Source: CAWDDA01 sp963813345 (lineage in GTDB: Bacteria; Acidobacteriota; Blastocatellia; RBC074). From it: DNA of 64,000 nt. Shown piece after piece: positions 55,862 to 63,658 of this stretch. The translations under genes and the position numbers were made by a program. Below the pieces are notes generated by a model that was not told where the DNA came from, made no database searches, and was given only the letters and a program-made list of their open reading frames with translations. Position 1 is the first letter of the stretch, and every line of letters begins with the position of its first letter. The stretch covers positions 62,001 to 126,000 of the forward strand of contig CAWEYR010000010.1 in NCBI GenBank assembly GCA_963813345.1, given 5' to 3'.

Positions 55862-56016
55862 GCTAAGTGCTGAGTGCTGAGTGCTGAGTGCTGAGTGCTG
55901 AGTGCTGAGTGTTGCAGTCTGAGTTCAAGCTTCAGCTTGCTGATCTGCGATATCCCATAGACAGCAAGCTGAAGCTTGAACTCCATACTCAGCACCCAGC
56001 ACTCAGCACTCAGCAC
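55862..56016. repeat. Giant compound palindrome: heptads around a family 1 pair
   Basis: Seven copies of GTGCTGA (55862-55913), then GAGTTCAAGCTTCAGCTTGC, a 25-base loop, GCAAGCTGAAGCTTGAACTC and about five TCAGCAC heptads. It matches the structure at 23551-23701. It fills the divergent gap between rhomboid and ResB genes. Confidence 0.92.
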
Positions 56017-56053
56017 TTCTTCGGGCCTTTAAAGTTTGGTAGACTCAACGGCG

Positions 56054-57679
56054 ATGGCTTTGTTCAAACCTGACGAAAAGCGCGTCGAAGGGTCAAGTGC
56101 TGCAGCTGTTGCCGAAAACGCTCCTCAGGTCAGCCAGACCAAGGCGAGGCCGCGTGCCTTCTCGATTGGCGGACTGATCGATTCGTTTCTTGCACTTCTG
56201 AGCGCGGTGCCATTTGGCATCTTCCTGCTGGTCCTCCTGATATCAGCCTGCATGATAGGAATGCTGATTCAGCAGGTCGAGCTCCAGACCTTTCCGAAAT
56301 ACTTTGCAGAGCTGACACCTTCGGAAAAACTGATCTATGGCAGATTGGGATTTTTTGATATTTATCACGTCTGGTATTTCAATCTGCTGCTTCTGCTCCT
56401 GAGTCTGAACATCATTCTCGCGTCGATCGACCACTTTCCCAAAGCATGGAGCTTCGTCCGAAAGAAGAAGCTTACTGCGTCGCCGACCTTCGCGATGACA
56501 CAACGGTTCAGGGAACAGGTTTTGATGCTCGGCTTCGATCGCGCTGAACTTTCGAAACGGGCGCAGGAAGCTGCGAAGGCGCTCAAGTTCAAGATTCGCA
56601 CGACCGACGAGACTGACCGCACAACCATCTTCGCTGAGCGTGGGGCGTGGAATCGGCTCGGTGCTTACGCAGTACACGTTGGACTGCTGACGATCTTTGC
56701 TGGCGGATTCCTCACAAGTCGAGGGCACACTGGTGGAGTCTGGATGGAGCCGGGCGAGACGAATGATCGGATGACGAAACAGGTCTTCAATTTCGAAGGC
56801 GCTTCAACTCAGTTCGCCATCGGGAATCAAGACCTCGAGCTTCCCTTCTCTCTCGAGTGCCTCGATATTCAGCAGAAACTGATCAATAAGGATGGTGGAA
56901 TCGAAACCCCAAACACTCTTGATTGGCTGACTCGAGTGCGGATCAGGGACAATGAGAACGGACAGCAGGAGGAAGCTCTTGTTCACATGAACAAGCCGTT
57001 TGACTACCGGGGCTATCGATTCTTTCAGGCGTCAGTTACGGAATTCGGAAGCGCACGCAGCGTCCGGCTCCGCGCAATTCCAGCCGCGGGTGGAACGGCA
57101 GAAGAAATCACAATTCCTCGCGGGGGCGAAGCGCGTCTGAGTGACGGCACTCGCGTTGTCTACAGGGAATTCAATCCTGATTTCAGAGTGGGTCCGGACC
57201 GCACTATTGATTCCGGTCCCGGCGTTACGTCTTACGCGAGGCCTGCGGCGCATCTCGATGTGATAAGACCAAACGGTGAGAGGGGCGATTCCTGGGCATT
57301 TACCGAAGCCGTTACAGAGACGTTGACGCAGCAAACGGCGAATGCGCCGTTTCTTCAGTCAATGCTTGCGGCCGGAGGCGGCTACAGGTTTGTTCTTCTC
57401 GACTTCGAAAAGGTAGCGAAGGCCCATATGCTCTCAGTCCAGTACGACCCGGGTGTCAAGGTCGTCTATGTCGGGTTCACGCTGCTTTGTATGACGCTTA
57501 TCGGAGTATTCTTCTTCTCGCACCAGCGAATGTGGATTGTTGTTGAAGACGGCAGGGTATCGCTCGGGGGCGACTCGAACCGCAATCGGCTGGGGTTTGA
57601 AGAGCGTCTTAAGAGGATCGCCGCCCGGATACGCGATCCGCACAAGAGAGAAGAAGTTGATAACACTCTCCGCGACTAA
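56054..57679 (+). CDS. ResB-like cytochrome c biogenesis protein
   Basis: ATG 56054 (MALFKPDEKR) gives 541 residues. Helices: FLALLSAVPFGIFLLVLLIS, VWYFNLLLLLLSLNIILASI, GAYAVHVGLLTIFAGGFLTS, and a last one VVYVGFTLLCMTLIGVFFFS before HQRMWIVVEDGRVSLGGDSN. The long soluble part between contains FDYRGYRFFQASV, a ResB signature (PF05140). ResB/CcsB works with CcsA in system II haem delivery to apocytochrome c at the outer face of the membrane. It lies 29 bases upstream of ccsA. Confidence 0.92.
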   Translation: MALFKPDEKRVEGSSAAAVAENAPQVSQTKARPRAFSIGGLIDSFLALLSAVPFGIFLLVLLISACMIGMLIQQVELQTFPKYFAELTPSEKLIYGRLGFFDIYHVWYFNLLLLLLSLNIILASIDHFPKAWSFVRKKKLTASPTFAMTQRFREQVLMLGFDRAELSKRAQEAAKALKFKIRTTDETDRTTIFAERGAWNRLGAYAVHVGLLTIFAGGFLTSRGHTGGVWMEPGETNDRMTKQVFNFEGASTQFAIGNQDLELPFSLECLDIQQKLINKDGGIETPNTLDWLTRVRIRDNENGQQEEALVHMNKPFDYRGYRFFQASVTEFGSARSVRLRAIPAAGGTAEEITIPRGGEARLSDGTRVVYREFNPDFRVGPDRTIDSGPGVTSYARPAAHLDVIRPNGERGDSWAFTEAVTETLTQQTANAPFLQSMLAAGGGYRFVLLDFEKVAKAHMLSVQYDPGVKVVYVGFTLLCMTLIGVFFFSHQRMWIVVEDGRVSLGGDSNRNRLGFEERLKRIAARIRDPHKREEVDNTLRD

Positions 57680-57708
57680 CTGTTAATTGCAATCATCGGA
57701 GGATAGAA

Positions 57709-59325
57709 ATGGGCCAGGCAAGTAATTCAATCAATGTGCCGGTAGCGGGCTCTCCCGGATTCGGAATTGGGAATCTCAAAATCGTCAGATTCCTTCCCGC
57801 AATACTACCGCTTATCGGCGCAGGGCTGGTTGTCGCGGCGCGAAAGAAGCTCGGACCGGGCTCGATGCCGGATGACGGATCGCTGATTGTAATAGCGGTG
57901 CTCTGTTATATCGGAGCGGCAGCGGCGCTTCTCACGAACTTCTGGGCTCCGATCCGCATGCTGGAAAGATTTGGGCTGATCGTCGGCTCTCTCGGCGTGT
58001 TCTTCAATCTTTCAGGCTGGCTGGTACGGTGGGTAACTGCAGGCGAGCGCGAGAACTGGATTCGGATGACCAACCAGATTACGGGCGAATACCATTCCTG
58101 GTGGTTCTTCTCCTACGTTCCGTTTGCGAATCTCTACGATCTCTCGGTTGCATTCGCCTTCGGAGCCGGCTTCGCGACGATGCTTGTGAGCAATCGGCCG
58201 AAAGCCCGTTTTGCGGGCGCGCTATCGATGCCTCTTATTGCGCTGGTCCTGCTCCTCGCGATCTTTATCGGCGATGAGTTCATGAATCTGCCTCCTGTGC
58301 TCGATAGCTACTGGCGCCCGATTCACGTCGGAGTGGCATCACTCAGTTATGGCGTCGCGCTGGTGAGCTTCGCGCTTGCGGTTCTCTACCTGGTGAAGGA
58401 CGGCTTAAAGATAGAATCGATGGGGATTGCTGTGACTACGTTTCTTCTTGCAGGATTCGTGATTTTCAGCAACGCCTTCTCGTTCTTCACGGCGAGCTAC
58501 AAGCTTACCCCGGTGATTCCTGCCGACAACGGCATATTGGCAGTGCGACCTTTGCACCTGGCACTTCCAGGCGTCGGCACGTTTGTAGCGATTTCAATGA
58601 TCATGCTGTTTGCCGTAGCAGTGTGCTTCATAGTCTACAGTGTGAAGAAGAACGAACAGGCAAAGCGCATTGGTCACCTCGTCCTGCGTGCTTCGCTGAT
58701 ACCGCAGGCGATCGGCATTGCAATGCTCTTCTATCGAATGAGGACGATGCGAGACCTCGGAACACTGGTAGAGGACACCCAATTACCAGCGCTTGGCAGA
58801 TGGCTGGCCGGCGCGAATGCGGATCAGATGCCGGCGGCTCAACTTGTCGAGGGAGCGCGCAACTGGCTTGGGCAAAATGGCCCGCTTATGGTGTTTGACT
58901 CGCGCTCGAATCCGGTCGAGATCGCATCACTGATCACGGCCTTTGTCGCAACGCTCTTTGTAGTCTTCTTCAGCATTCAGACCGAACGGATTCGGGAAAG
59001 TCTTCCAGCAAGGGAGAGGCTCGACAGTTTGATCTACAAGACAGTTGGCGTAGCCTTTGCTGGACTTGCAGTCCTCCTCGTGACGGGAGCGGTCTGGGCG
59101 AACGAGTCGTGGGGACGTTACTGGGGATGGGATGCAAAGGAGACGGGAGCGCTGGTGGCATGGCTCGCATACGCTGGGTATCTCCATACGCGAATTGCGC
59201 ATGGATGGTCCGGCAGAAAGAGCGCCTATTTTGCTCTCGTCGGATTTCTACTTGTGATCTTTACCTATCTCGGAGTGAGTTTCCTTCTGCCGGGACTGCA
59301 TTCATACGCAGGCGGGCTTGAATAG
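57709..59325 (+). CDS. ccsA: Cytochrome c assembly protein CcsA/ResC
   Basis: ATG 57709 has GGAGGA about seven bases upstream and gives 538 residues with about ten or more helices. The haem-handling WWD-type motif is WGRYWGWDAKETGALVAWLA; conserved His residues lie in WRPIHVGVASLSYG and YLHTRIAHGW. Part of the middle has a soluble loop around residues 330-400, larger than in plant or Bacillus CcsA. It transports and ligates haem with ResB. The next gene begins three bases after the stop. Confidence 0.95.
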   Translation: MGQASNSINVPVAGSPGFGIGNLKIVRFLPAILPLIGAGLVVAARKKLGPGSMPDDGSLIVIAVLCYIGAAAALLTNFWAPIRMLERFGLIVGSLGVFFNLSGWLVRWVTAGERENWIRMTNQITGEYHSWWFFSYVPFANLYDLSVAFAFGAGFATMLVSNRPKARFAGALSMPLIALVLLLAIFIGDEFMNLPPVLDSYWRPIHVGVASLSYGVALVSFALAVLYLVKDGLKIESMGIAVTTFLLAGFVIFSNAFSFFTASYKLTPVIPADNGILAVRPLHLALPGVGTFVAISMIMLFAVAVCFIVYSVKKNEQAKRIGHLVLRASLIPQAIGIAMLFYRMRTMRDLGTLVEDTQLPALGRWLAGANADQMPAAQLVEGARNWLGQNGPLMVFDSRSNPVEIASLITAFVATLFVVFFSIQTERIRESLPARERLDSLIYKTVGVAFAGLAVLLVTGAVWANESWGRYWGWDAKETGALVAWLAYAGYLHTRIAHGWSGRKSAYFALVGFLLVIFTYLGVSFLLPGLHSYAGGLE

Positions 59326-59328
59326 CGA

Positions 59329-59742
59329 ATGCCAGACCTTGAACTTGAGTACACCCTTTTCTGTGAGGATGTGCGCTTTGAGGCCTCTAATCACCTGAGC
59401 CTGATGGGCGTGACTCATCAGGTAGTTGTTCCTCGCCTGCCAATCACGGTTATCAAGTTCGCAGTGATAACTCACTGGCGAGGTGAGGGGCAGTATTTGA
59501 GTGAAGTTCGTATCCTGACGCCCGATCGAATGCAGACAGTAGCGGTGTCTCAGCCGGGAAGCTTTGTAGTTCCGGCTGACGGCTACTCAGACAATGTCAC
59601 TGTCTTCGTGAACCTCAATATCTTCCAGTCCGGCAATCATGTCGTTCAGGTACTGGTAAATTCAAATGTGTTCGCGGAGCGTTTGCTGCCTGTAATGCTC
59701 ATGGAAAACCAGCCGGTTCCCGAGAGCGAACACGTCAACTAG
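59329..59742 (+). CDS. DUF6941-like small protein
   Basis: An intact 137-residue protein just after ccsA. It begins MPDLELEYTLFCEDVRFEAS and contains LSLMGVTHQVVVPRLPIT and HWRGEGQYLSEVRILTPDRM, then a beta-strand rich C-terminus. The pattern (start with a short acidic strand, LS-LxGV, RW-x-GE) resembles the DUF6941 group seen in many phyla. No signal peptide. Function unknown. Confidence 0.7.
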   Translation: MPDLELEYTLFCEDVRFEASNHLSLMGVTHQVVVPRLPITVIKFAVITHWRGEGQYLSEVRILTPDRMQTVAVSQPGSFVVPADGYSDNVTVFVNLNIFQSGNHVVQVLVNSNVFAERLLPVMLMENQPVPESEHVN

Positions 59743-59743
59743 G

Positions 59744-59812
59744 CATGTCGTACCGCCTTCAGGCGGAATCGTGACAAGCAAAGATTCCGCCTGAAGGCGG
59801 TACAACGTGCCA
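59744..59812. repeat. Family 2 inverted pair
   Basis: Left GTCGTACCGCCTTCAGGCGG with AATC, right GATTCCGCCTGAAGGCGGTA with CAACGTGCC. It lies between the DUF6941-like gene and tkt, both on the plus strand. Confidence 0.92.
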
Positions 59813-59828
59813 TCATCCAAAGTCACCC

Positions 59829-62168
59829 ATGAGCGAAAACAAGAATCTCGATCAGCTCTCGATCAATACCATACGCACACTTGCGATGGATGCAGTTCAA
59901 AAGGCGAACTCGGGCCATCCTGGAATGCCGATGGGTATGGCCGCGGCGGCTTACGTGCTGTGGACGCGGCATCTGAGGCATAACCCAAAGAACCCGAAGT
60001 GGCCAAACCGCGATCGCTTTGTGCTCTCTGCCGGCCACGGCTCGATGCTCCTCTACAGTCTTCTTTATCTGACGGGTTACGACGATTATCCGCTCGAGCA
60101 GTTGAAGCAGTTTCGTCAATGGGGAAGCCTGACGCCCGGACATCCGGAATCTGAGCTTACTCCCGCTATCGAAACCACAACAGGACCCCTCGGACAGGGT
60201 TTCGCCAACGGCGTCGGCATGGCGATTGGCGCTGAGTATCTTGTGGCCAATTTCAATCGCCCGGATCACGAGATATTCGACTATTACATCTATTCCATCT
60301 GCTCTGATGGCGATCTCATGGAAGGCGTAGCTTCGGAGGCTGCGTCGATGGCAGGACACCTGAAGCTTGGCCGGCTGATCTATCTTTACGATGACAATCA
60401 GATTTCGATCGATGGCAGCACATCGTTTGCCTTTACAGAAGACCCCGGGGCACGCTTCGAGGCCTACAACTGGCATGTCCAGGAAATTGAAGCGAATGAT
60501 CTCGATGCAGTCGACAGGGCAATCAGGGCGGCAAAGGCTGACCCGCGACCATCGTTGATCCGAACAAAGTCGATCATCGGCTTTGGCAGTCCCAATAAAG
60601 CCGGCACGGCCAAAGCGCATGGCGAGCCCCTCGGCGTCGAGGAGGTGAAGCTGTCAAAGGAGAATCTGGGCTGGGAGTTCGATGAACCGTTCACGGTCCC
60701 CGAGGAAGCGCTCACGAACTTTCGACACGCGATAGAACGAGGACGTTCGCTTGAAGCGGGATGGGTGGAACGTGTTGCAGCATACTCGAAAGCACACCCT
60801 GATCTCGGCGCGCAATGGAGCGATTGGTCGAAGGGAAAGCTGCCCATCGGCTGGAACGAAGCGATGCCGCAATTCCCTCCCGATAAGCCGATGGCGACGC
60901 GCGAAGCTTCCGGAAAGACTTTGAATGCTTTCGCAAAGACGCTTCCAATGCTGCTCGGTGGATCGGCAGACCTGCGACCTTCCAACAATACCTTTCTCGA
61001 AGGGATGGGCGAATTCCAGCCGGACAATCGTGCCGGGCGCAACTTCCACTTTGGTGTACGCGAGCACGGAATGGGTTCGGTGATGAACGGAATCGCGCTG
61101 ACGCGTCCGCTCATTCCCTTTGGCGGCACGTTCATGATCTTCTATGACTACATGAGACCGCCAGTGCGCCTTGCCGCGATGATGGGTTTGCAGGTGATCT
61201 ATGTCTACACGCACGACAGCATCGGACTTGGCGAAGATGGACCGACGCATCAACCAGTCGAGCAGTTGGCGGGGCTGCGCTCCGTTCCTAATCTGACTTT
61301 GATACGACCGGCGGATGCGAACGAAACTGCGGTTGCGTGGCGCGTCGCTCTCGAGAACCGGCACGGGCCGACCGCGCTTGCCCTCACGCGCCAAAAACTC
61401 CCGGTGTTTGATCGGACGAAATACGCTTCAGCCGAAGGCCTTGCGCGTGGGGCATATGTGATGAGCGACCCGACAGGCGGCAAAGTGGATGTCATCCTCA
61501 TCGCGACCGGGTCCGAAGTGTCAGTAGCTATCGACGCTCAGGATATTCTGGCAAGGGATGGCATCGGAGTCAGAGTTGTCAGCATGCCAAGCTGGGAGCT
61601 TTTCGAGAAGCAATCGAAAGACTATCAGGAGTCGATACTTCCTCGCGCAGTTACAGCACGTCTCTCCATCGAGGCGGGTGTCGCGCTTGGATGGACAAAA
61701 TATGTCGGATTGCAGGGCACGACGATCTCGATCGAGCGCTTTGGAGCCTCAGCGCCTTACCAGACGATCATGGAGCACCTTGGATTCACGGCAACCAATG
61801 TCGTGGATAAGGTGCACGCAATGTTTAAATCGTTTGGAGTACTGCTTGGTACCGCTTCAGGCGTGCATCGTGCGAGCGGAAGAAAAGCGGTGCCAAGATT
61901 CCGCCTCAAAGGCGCGTACTGCCTAGGGCAGTACAATGAATACACTCCAGCGCTTTCCCTCCGAACGAACGCGGTCACAACAAACCCTGCATTGATGGCG
62001 CGCGTAAATGCGTTGCGAGTCACCTCGCGCCATAGCCGCGCCATGTGTGGCTGGTCGCGCAACAAACGGTTGATATCGAGAGGAATCTCGATTGCCACAC
62101 TTGTGGCATTGTCATCCGAAACGATCTCCTTCGGACACTCCGATTCCTCACACCTCACGATCGTCTGA
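59829..62168 (+). CDS. tkt: Transketolase, C-terminus extended through a repeat
   Basis: ATG 59829. The thiamine diphosphate domain has NTIRTLAMDAVQKANSGHPG, GHGSMLLYSLLYLTGY, TTTGPLGQGFANGVGMAIGA and SDGDLMEGVASEAASMAGHL; the pyrimidine domain has NFHFGVREHGMGSVMNGIAL and VYTHDSIGLGEDGPTHQPVE; the C-terminal domain has RVVSMPSWELFEKQ. The normal end would be near 61840 (VHAMFKSFGV). The frame runs on 320 bases through a degenerate family 2 repeat and antisense to the GNAT gene. The extra 100 residues have no homology. It interconverts pentose phosphates with xylulose-5-phosphate as donor. Confidence 0.95.
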   Translation: MSENKNLDQLSINTIRTLAMDAVQKANSGHPGMPMGMAAAAYVLWTRHLRHNPKNPKWPNRDRFVLSAGHGSMLLYSLLYLTGYDDYPLEQLKQFRQWGSLTPGHPESELTPAIETTTGPLGQGFANGVGMAIGAEYLVANFNRPDHEIFDYYIYSICSDGDLMEGVASEAASMAGHLKLGRLIYLYDDNQISIDGSTSFAFTEDPGARFEAYNWHVQEIEANDLDAVDRAIRAAKADPRPSLIRTKSIIGFGSPNKAGTAKAHGEPLGVEEVKLSKENLGWEFDEPFTVPEEALTNFRHAIERGRSLEAGWVERVAAYSKAHPDLGAQWSDWSKGKLPIGWNEAMPQFPPDKPMATREASGKTLNAFAKTLPMLLGGSADLRPSNNTFLEGMGEFQPDNRAGRNFHFGVREHGMGSVMNGIALTRPLIPFGGTFMIFYDYMRPPVRLAAMMGLQVIYVYTHDSIGLGEDGPTHQPVEQLAGLRSVPNLTLIRPADANETAVAWRVALENRHGPTALALTRQKLPVFDRTKYASAEGLARGAYVMSDPTGGKVDVILIATGSEVSVAIDAQDILARDGIGVRVVSMPSWELFEKQSKDYQESILPRAVTARLSIEAGVALGWTKYVGLQGTTISIERFGASAPYQTIMEHLGFTATNVVDKVHAMFKSFGVLLGTASGVHRASGRKAVPRFRLKGAYCLGQYNEYTPALSLRTNAVTTNPALMARVNALRVTSRHSRAMCGWSRNKRLISRGISIATLVALSSETISFGHSDSSHLTIV

Positions 62169-62707
62169 CAATCTTCCGGCAATCTATCGCGATCCTCACG
62201 TTCCGTCTTGAGATTCCAGGTCACCCACAGGCGATCGGTTGCAATGCTGTGAAGAAAGCTCGAGGTCTCTTCGCCATAGAAGTTGACAAGATATCTGTCC
62301 GAAATGACGCCGAGCTTCGCGATATTGAAGTAAGCGTTCACGCTCTGCAGCGGATCAAATGTCCAGGTGATTCGATCGATCCCACTCGCGAGCGCGCGAT
62401 CCCGCTGAGCGAGCTTTAGTTCATAACCTATATTGTGATTGCGAAATGACGGTCTGACCGCGGCCATATGAGAGTGGATCGTGACCCTGCCATGCTCAAA
62501 ACCAGGGAATCCATAGACAAAACCGGCCAGTTCGCTCCCATCGAATGCTCCTACCAGAACACCGCCGGCCTCCCTCGCGGCAACCAACTGCGAAAACGGA
62601 ACGATGTCGCGGTCTTCAAACCCCCAGACGTCCTTCTGAAGGTCTTCCGCAAGACGCATCTCAGCGATGCTCGTAATGTCCCGGATGATAAGGTTGTGCG
62701 ATGCCAA
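61757..62707 (-). CDS. GNAT superfamily acetyltransferase-like protein (COG3375 type)
   Basis: ATG 62707 (MASHNLIIRDITSIAEM). LAEDLQKDVWGFEDRDIVPF, GVLVGAFDGSELAGFVYGFP, SHMAAVRPSFRNHNIGYELK, and ITWTFDPLQSVNAYFNIAKL match the COG3375 acetyltransferase-like group. The conserved core ends about residue 260 (FVRRESAGVYSLY, near 61930). The remaining frame passes through the degenerate repeat and antisense to tkt and is not expected to be real protein. Substrate unknown. Confidence 0.85.
   Translation of the reverse strand: MASHNLIIRDITSIAEMRLAEDLQKDVWGFEDRDIVPFSQLVAAREAGGVLVGAFDGSELAGFVYGFPGFEHGRVTIHSHMAAVRPSFRNHNIGYELKLAQRDRALASGIDRITWTFDPLQSVNAYFNIAKLGVISDRYLVNFYGEETSSFLHSIATDRLWVTWNLKTEREDRDRLPEDCQTIVRCEESECPKEIVSDDNATSVAIEIPLDINRLLRDQPHMARLWREVTRNAFTRAINAGFVVTAFVRRESAGVYSLYCPRQYAPLRRNLGTAFLPLARCTPEAVPSSTPNDLNIACTLSTTLVAVNPRCSMIVW
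61896..61938. repeat. Degenerate family 2 repeat between convergent genes
   Basis: AGATTCCGCCTCAAAGGCGC then GTACTGCCTAGGGCAGTAC. The second part is a GTACTGCC-TA-GGCAGTAC hairpin. It lies in the overlap of the tkt and GNAT frames. Confidence 0.6.
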
Positions 62708-62709
62708 CT

Positions 62710-63655
62710 TTATACCCTTGGCTTCAGCCCCTCGATGATGTCGCGATCTCGTGAACCGGTGTGACAGACGATGCAGGATTGCTGACCGCGCTCGTCAAAA
62801 TCCGAAACGAGCGCATAGGTAAGTCCGCGGTCAGACCACGTGATCACATTCAGTCCAGCAATCGAATGGTAATGAAAGTTCAGACCCTTGAATGGAATCT
62901 GTTCGCCTCCCGATGGCATGGCAGATTCGTTCGAAGTGACGACCAGCGTGATCGGACGCTGGCGCATTCGATATGCGACACACGCGGCATAGTCATTCTG
63001 AAGCGCGACGAGGCGAGCTCCTTCAAGCTCGTATAATCGCTCCTGACCTGACGATTCCTGGTAGTTCGGTAGCTTGAAACTGAAGCTCACCTTCCCCGCG
63101 AACCACTCAGAGATTTCCTGCGGGGAATCAGAAGTAATCTCGAGCGGGAGCTGCCCTCGAAGCCGCCTCTCATGTCGAATCAACTGCAAGCCGCGCAAAA
63201 TCTGACGGCTCGGAGCGAAGCGTCGGCCGGTTGCGGTTGAAAGCGAGGTAAATGAACGACGCGAGGGCCGCTAACACCAGGCCAACCGCAATCCAACGTT
63301 TGCCAAACCTTGGCAGACCGGAAGCGGCAAAGGGTCCGTCGATCGTTCCTGCGATCTTTCGTGCAATCCTTCTCCTCAGCCGGTTAGACGCGGTCGGGGA
63401 GCGACGGCTATTGGACGACCGAGTCTCCTCGGCAAGAATGCCGGCTAGTCTTGCGCGCAATTCCGAAGGCGTTTCGTCGAGAGGCCGAGCTTGCCGGACG
63501 CTCAACAGAAAACTCTCTTCGTTCTCGAAGAACGCGCGGCAGGCGTGACACGAAGAGAGATGTGCTTCCACATCTTCACGCTCGCGGTCATCGAGCTCAC
63601 CGTCAAGAAAAAACGCCATCTGCGCTCGAAAATTGTCACACCCGTTGACTGGCAT
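62710..63655 (-). CDS. Anti-sigma factor with zinc-finger and C-terminal CxxCH motif (frameshifted)
   Basis: ATG 63655. The zf-HC2 domain has AHLSSCHACRAFF (HxxxCxxC). A transmembrane helix follows (WIAVGLVLAALASFIYLAF). After an indel near 63190 the outer part continues with GQLPLEITSDSPQEISEWFA, LYELEGARLVALQNDYAACV and HYHSIAGLNVITWSDRGL, ending in QQSCIVCHTGSRDRDII. The CxxCH (62761-62775) could bind haem or sense redox. The total is about 315 residues. It starts three bases after the sigma factor stop, so it is the cognate regulator. Confidence 0.88.
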
Positions 63656-63658
63656 AAA

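Noticed and set aside
55862..55913. Tandem GTGCTGA heptads considered as a CRISPR array or satellite
   Set aside because: Units are seven bases with no spacers and form one arm of a hairpin element that recurs at 23.6 kb.
61930..62168. C-terminal 80-100 residues of the transketolase frame as a new domain
   Set aside because: The stretch is antisense to the conserved GNAT protein and begins in a repeat; no domain-like sequence is visible.
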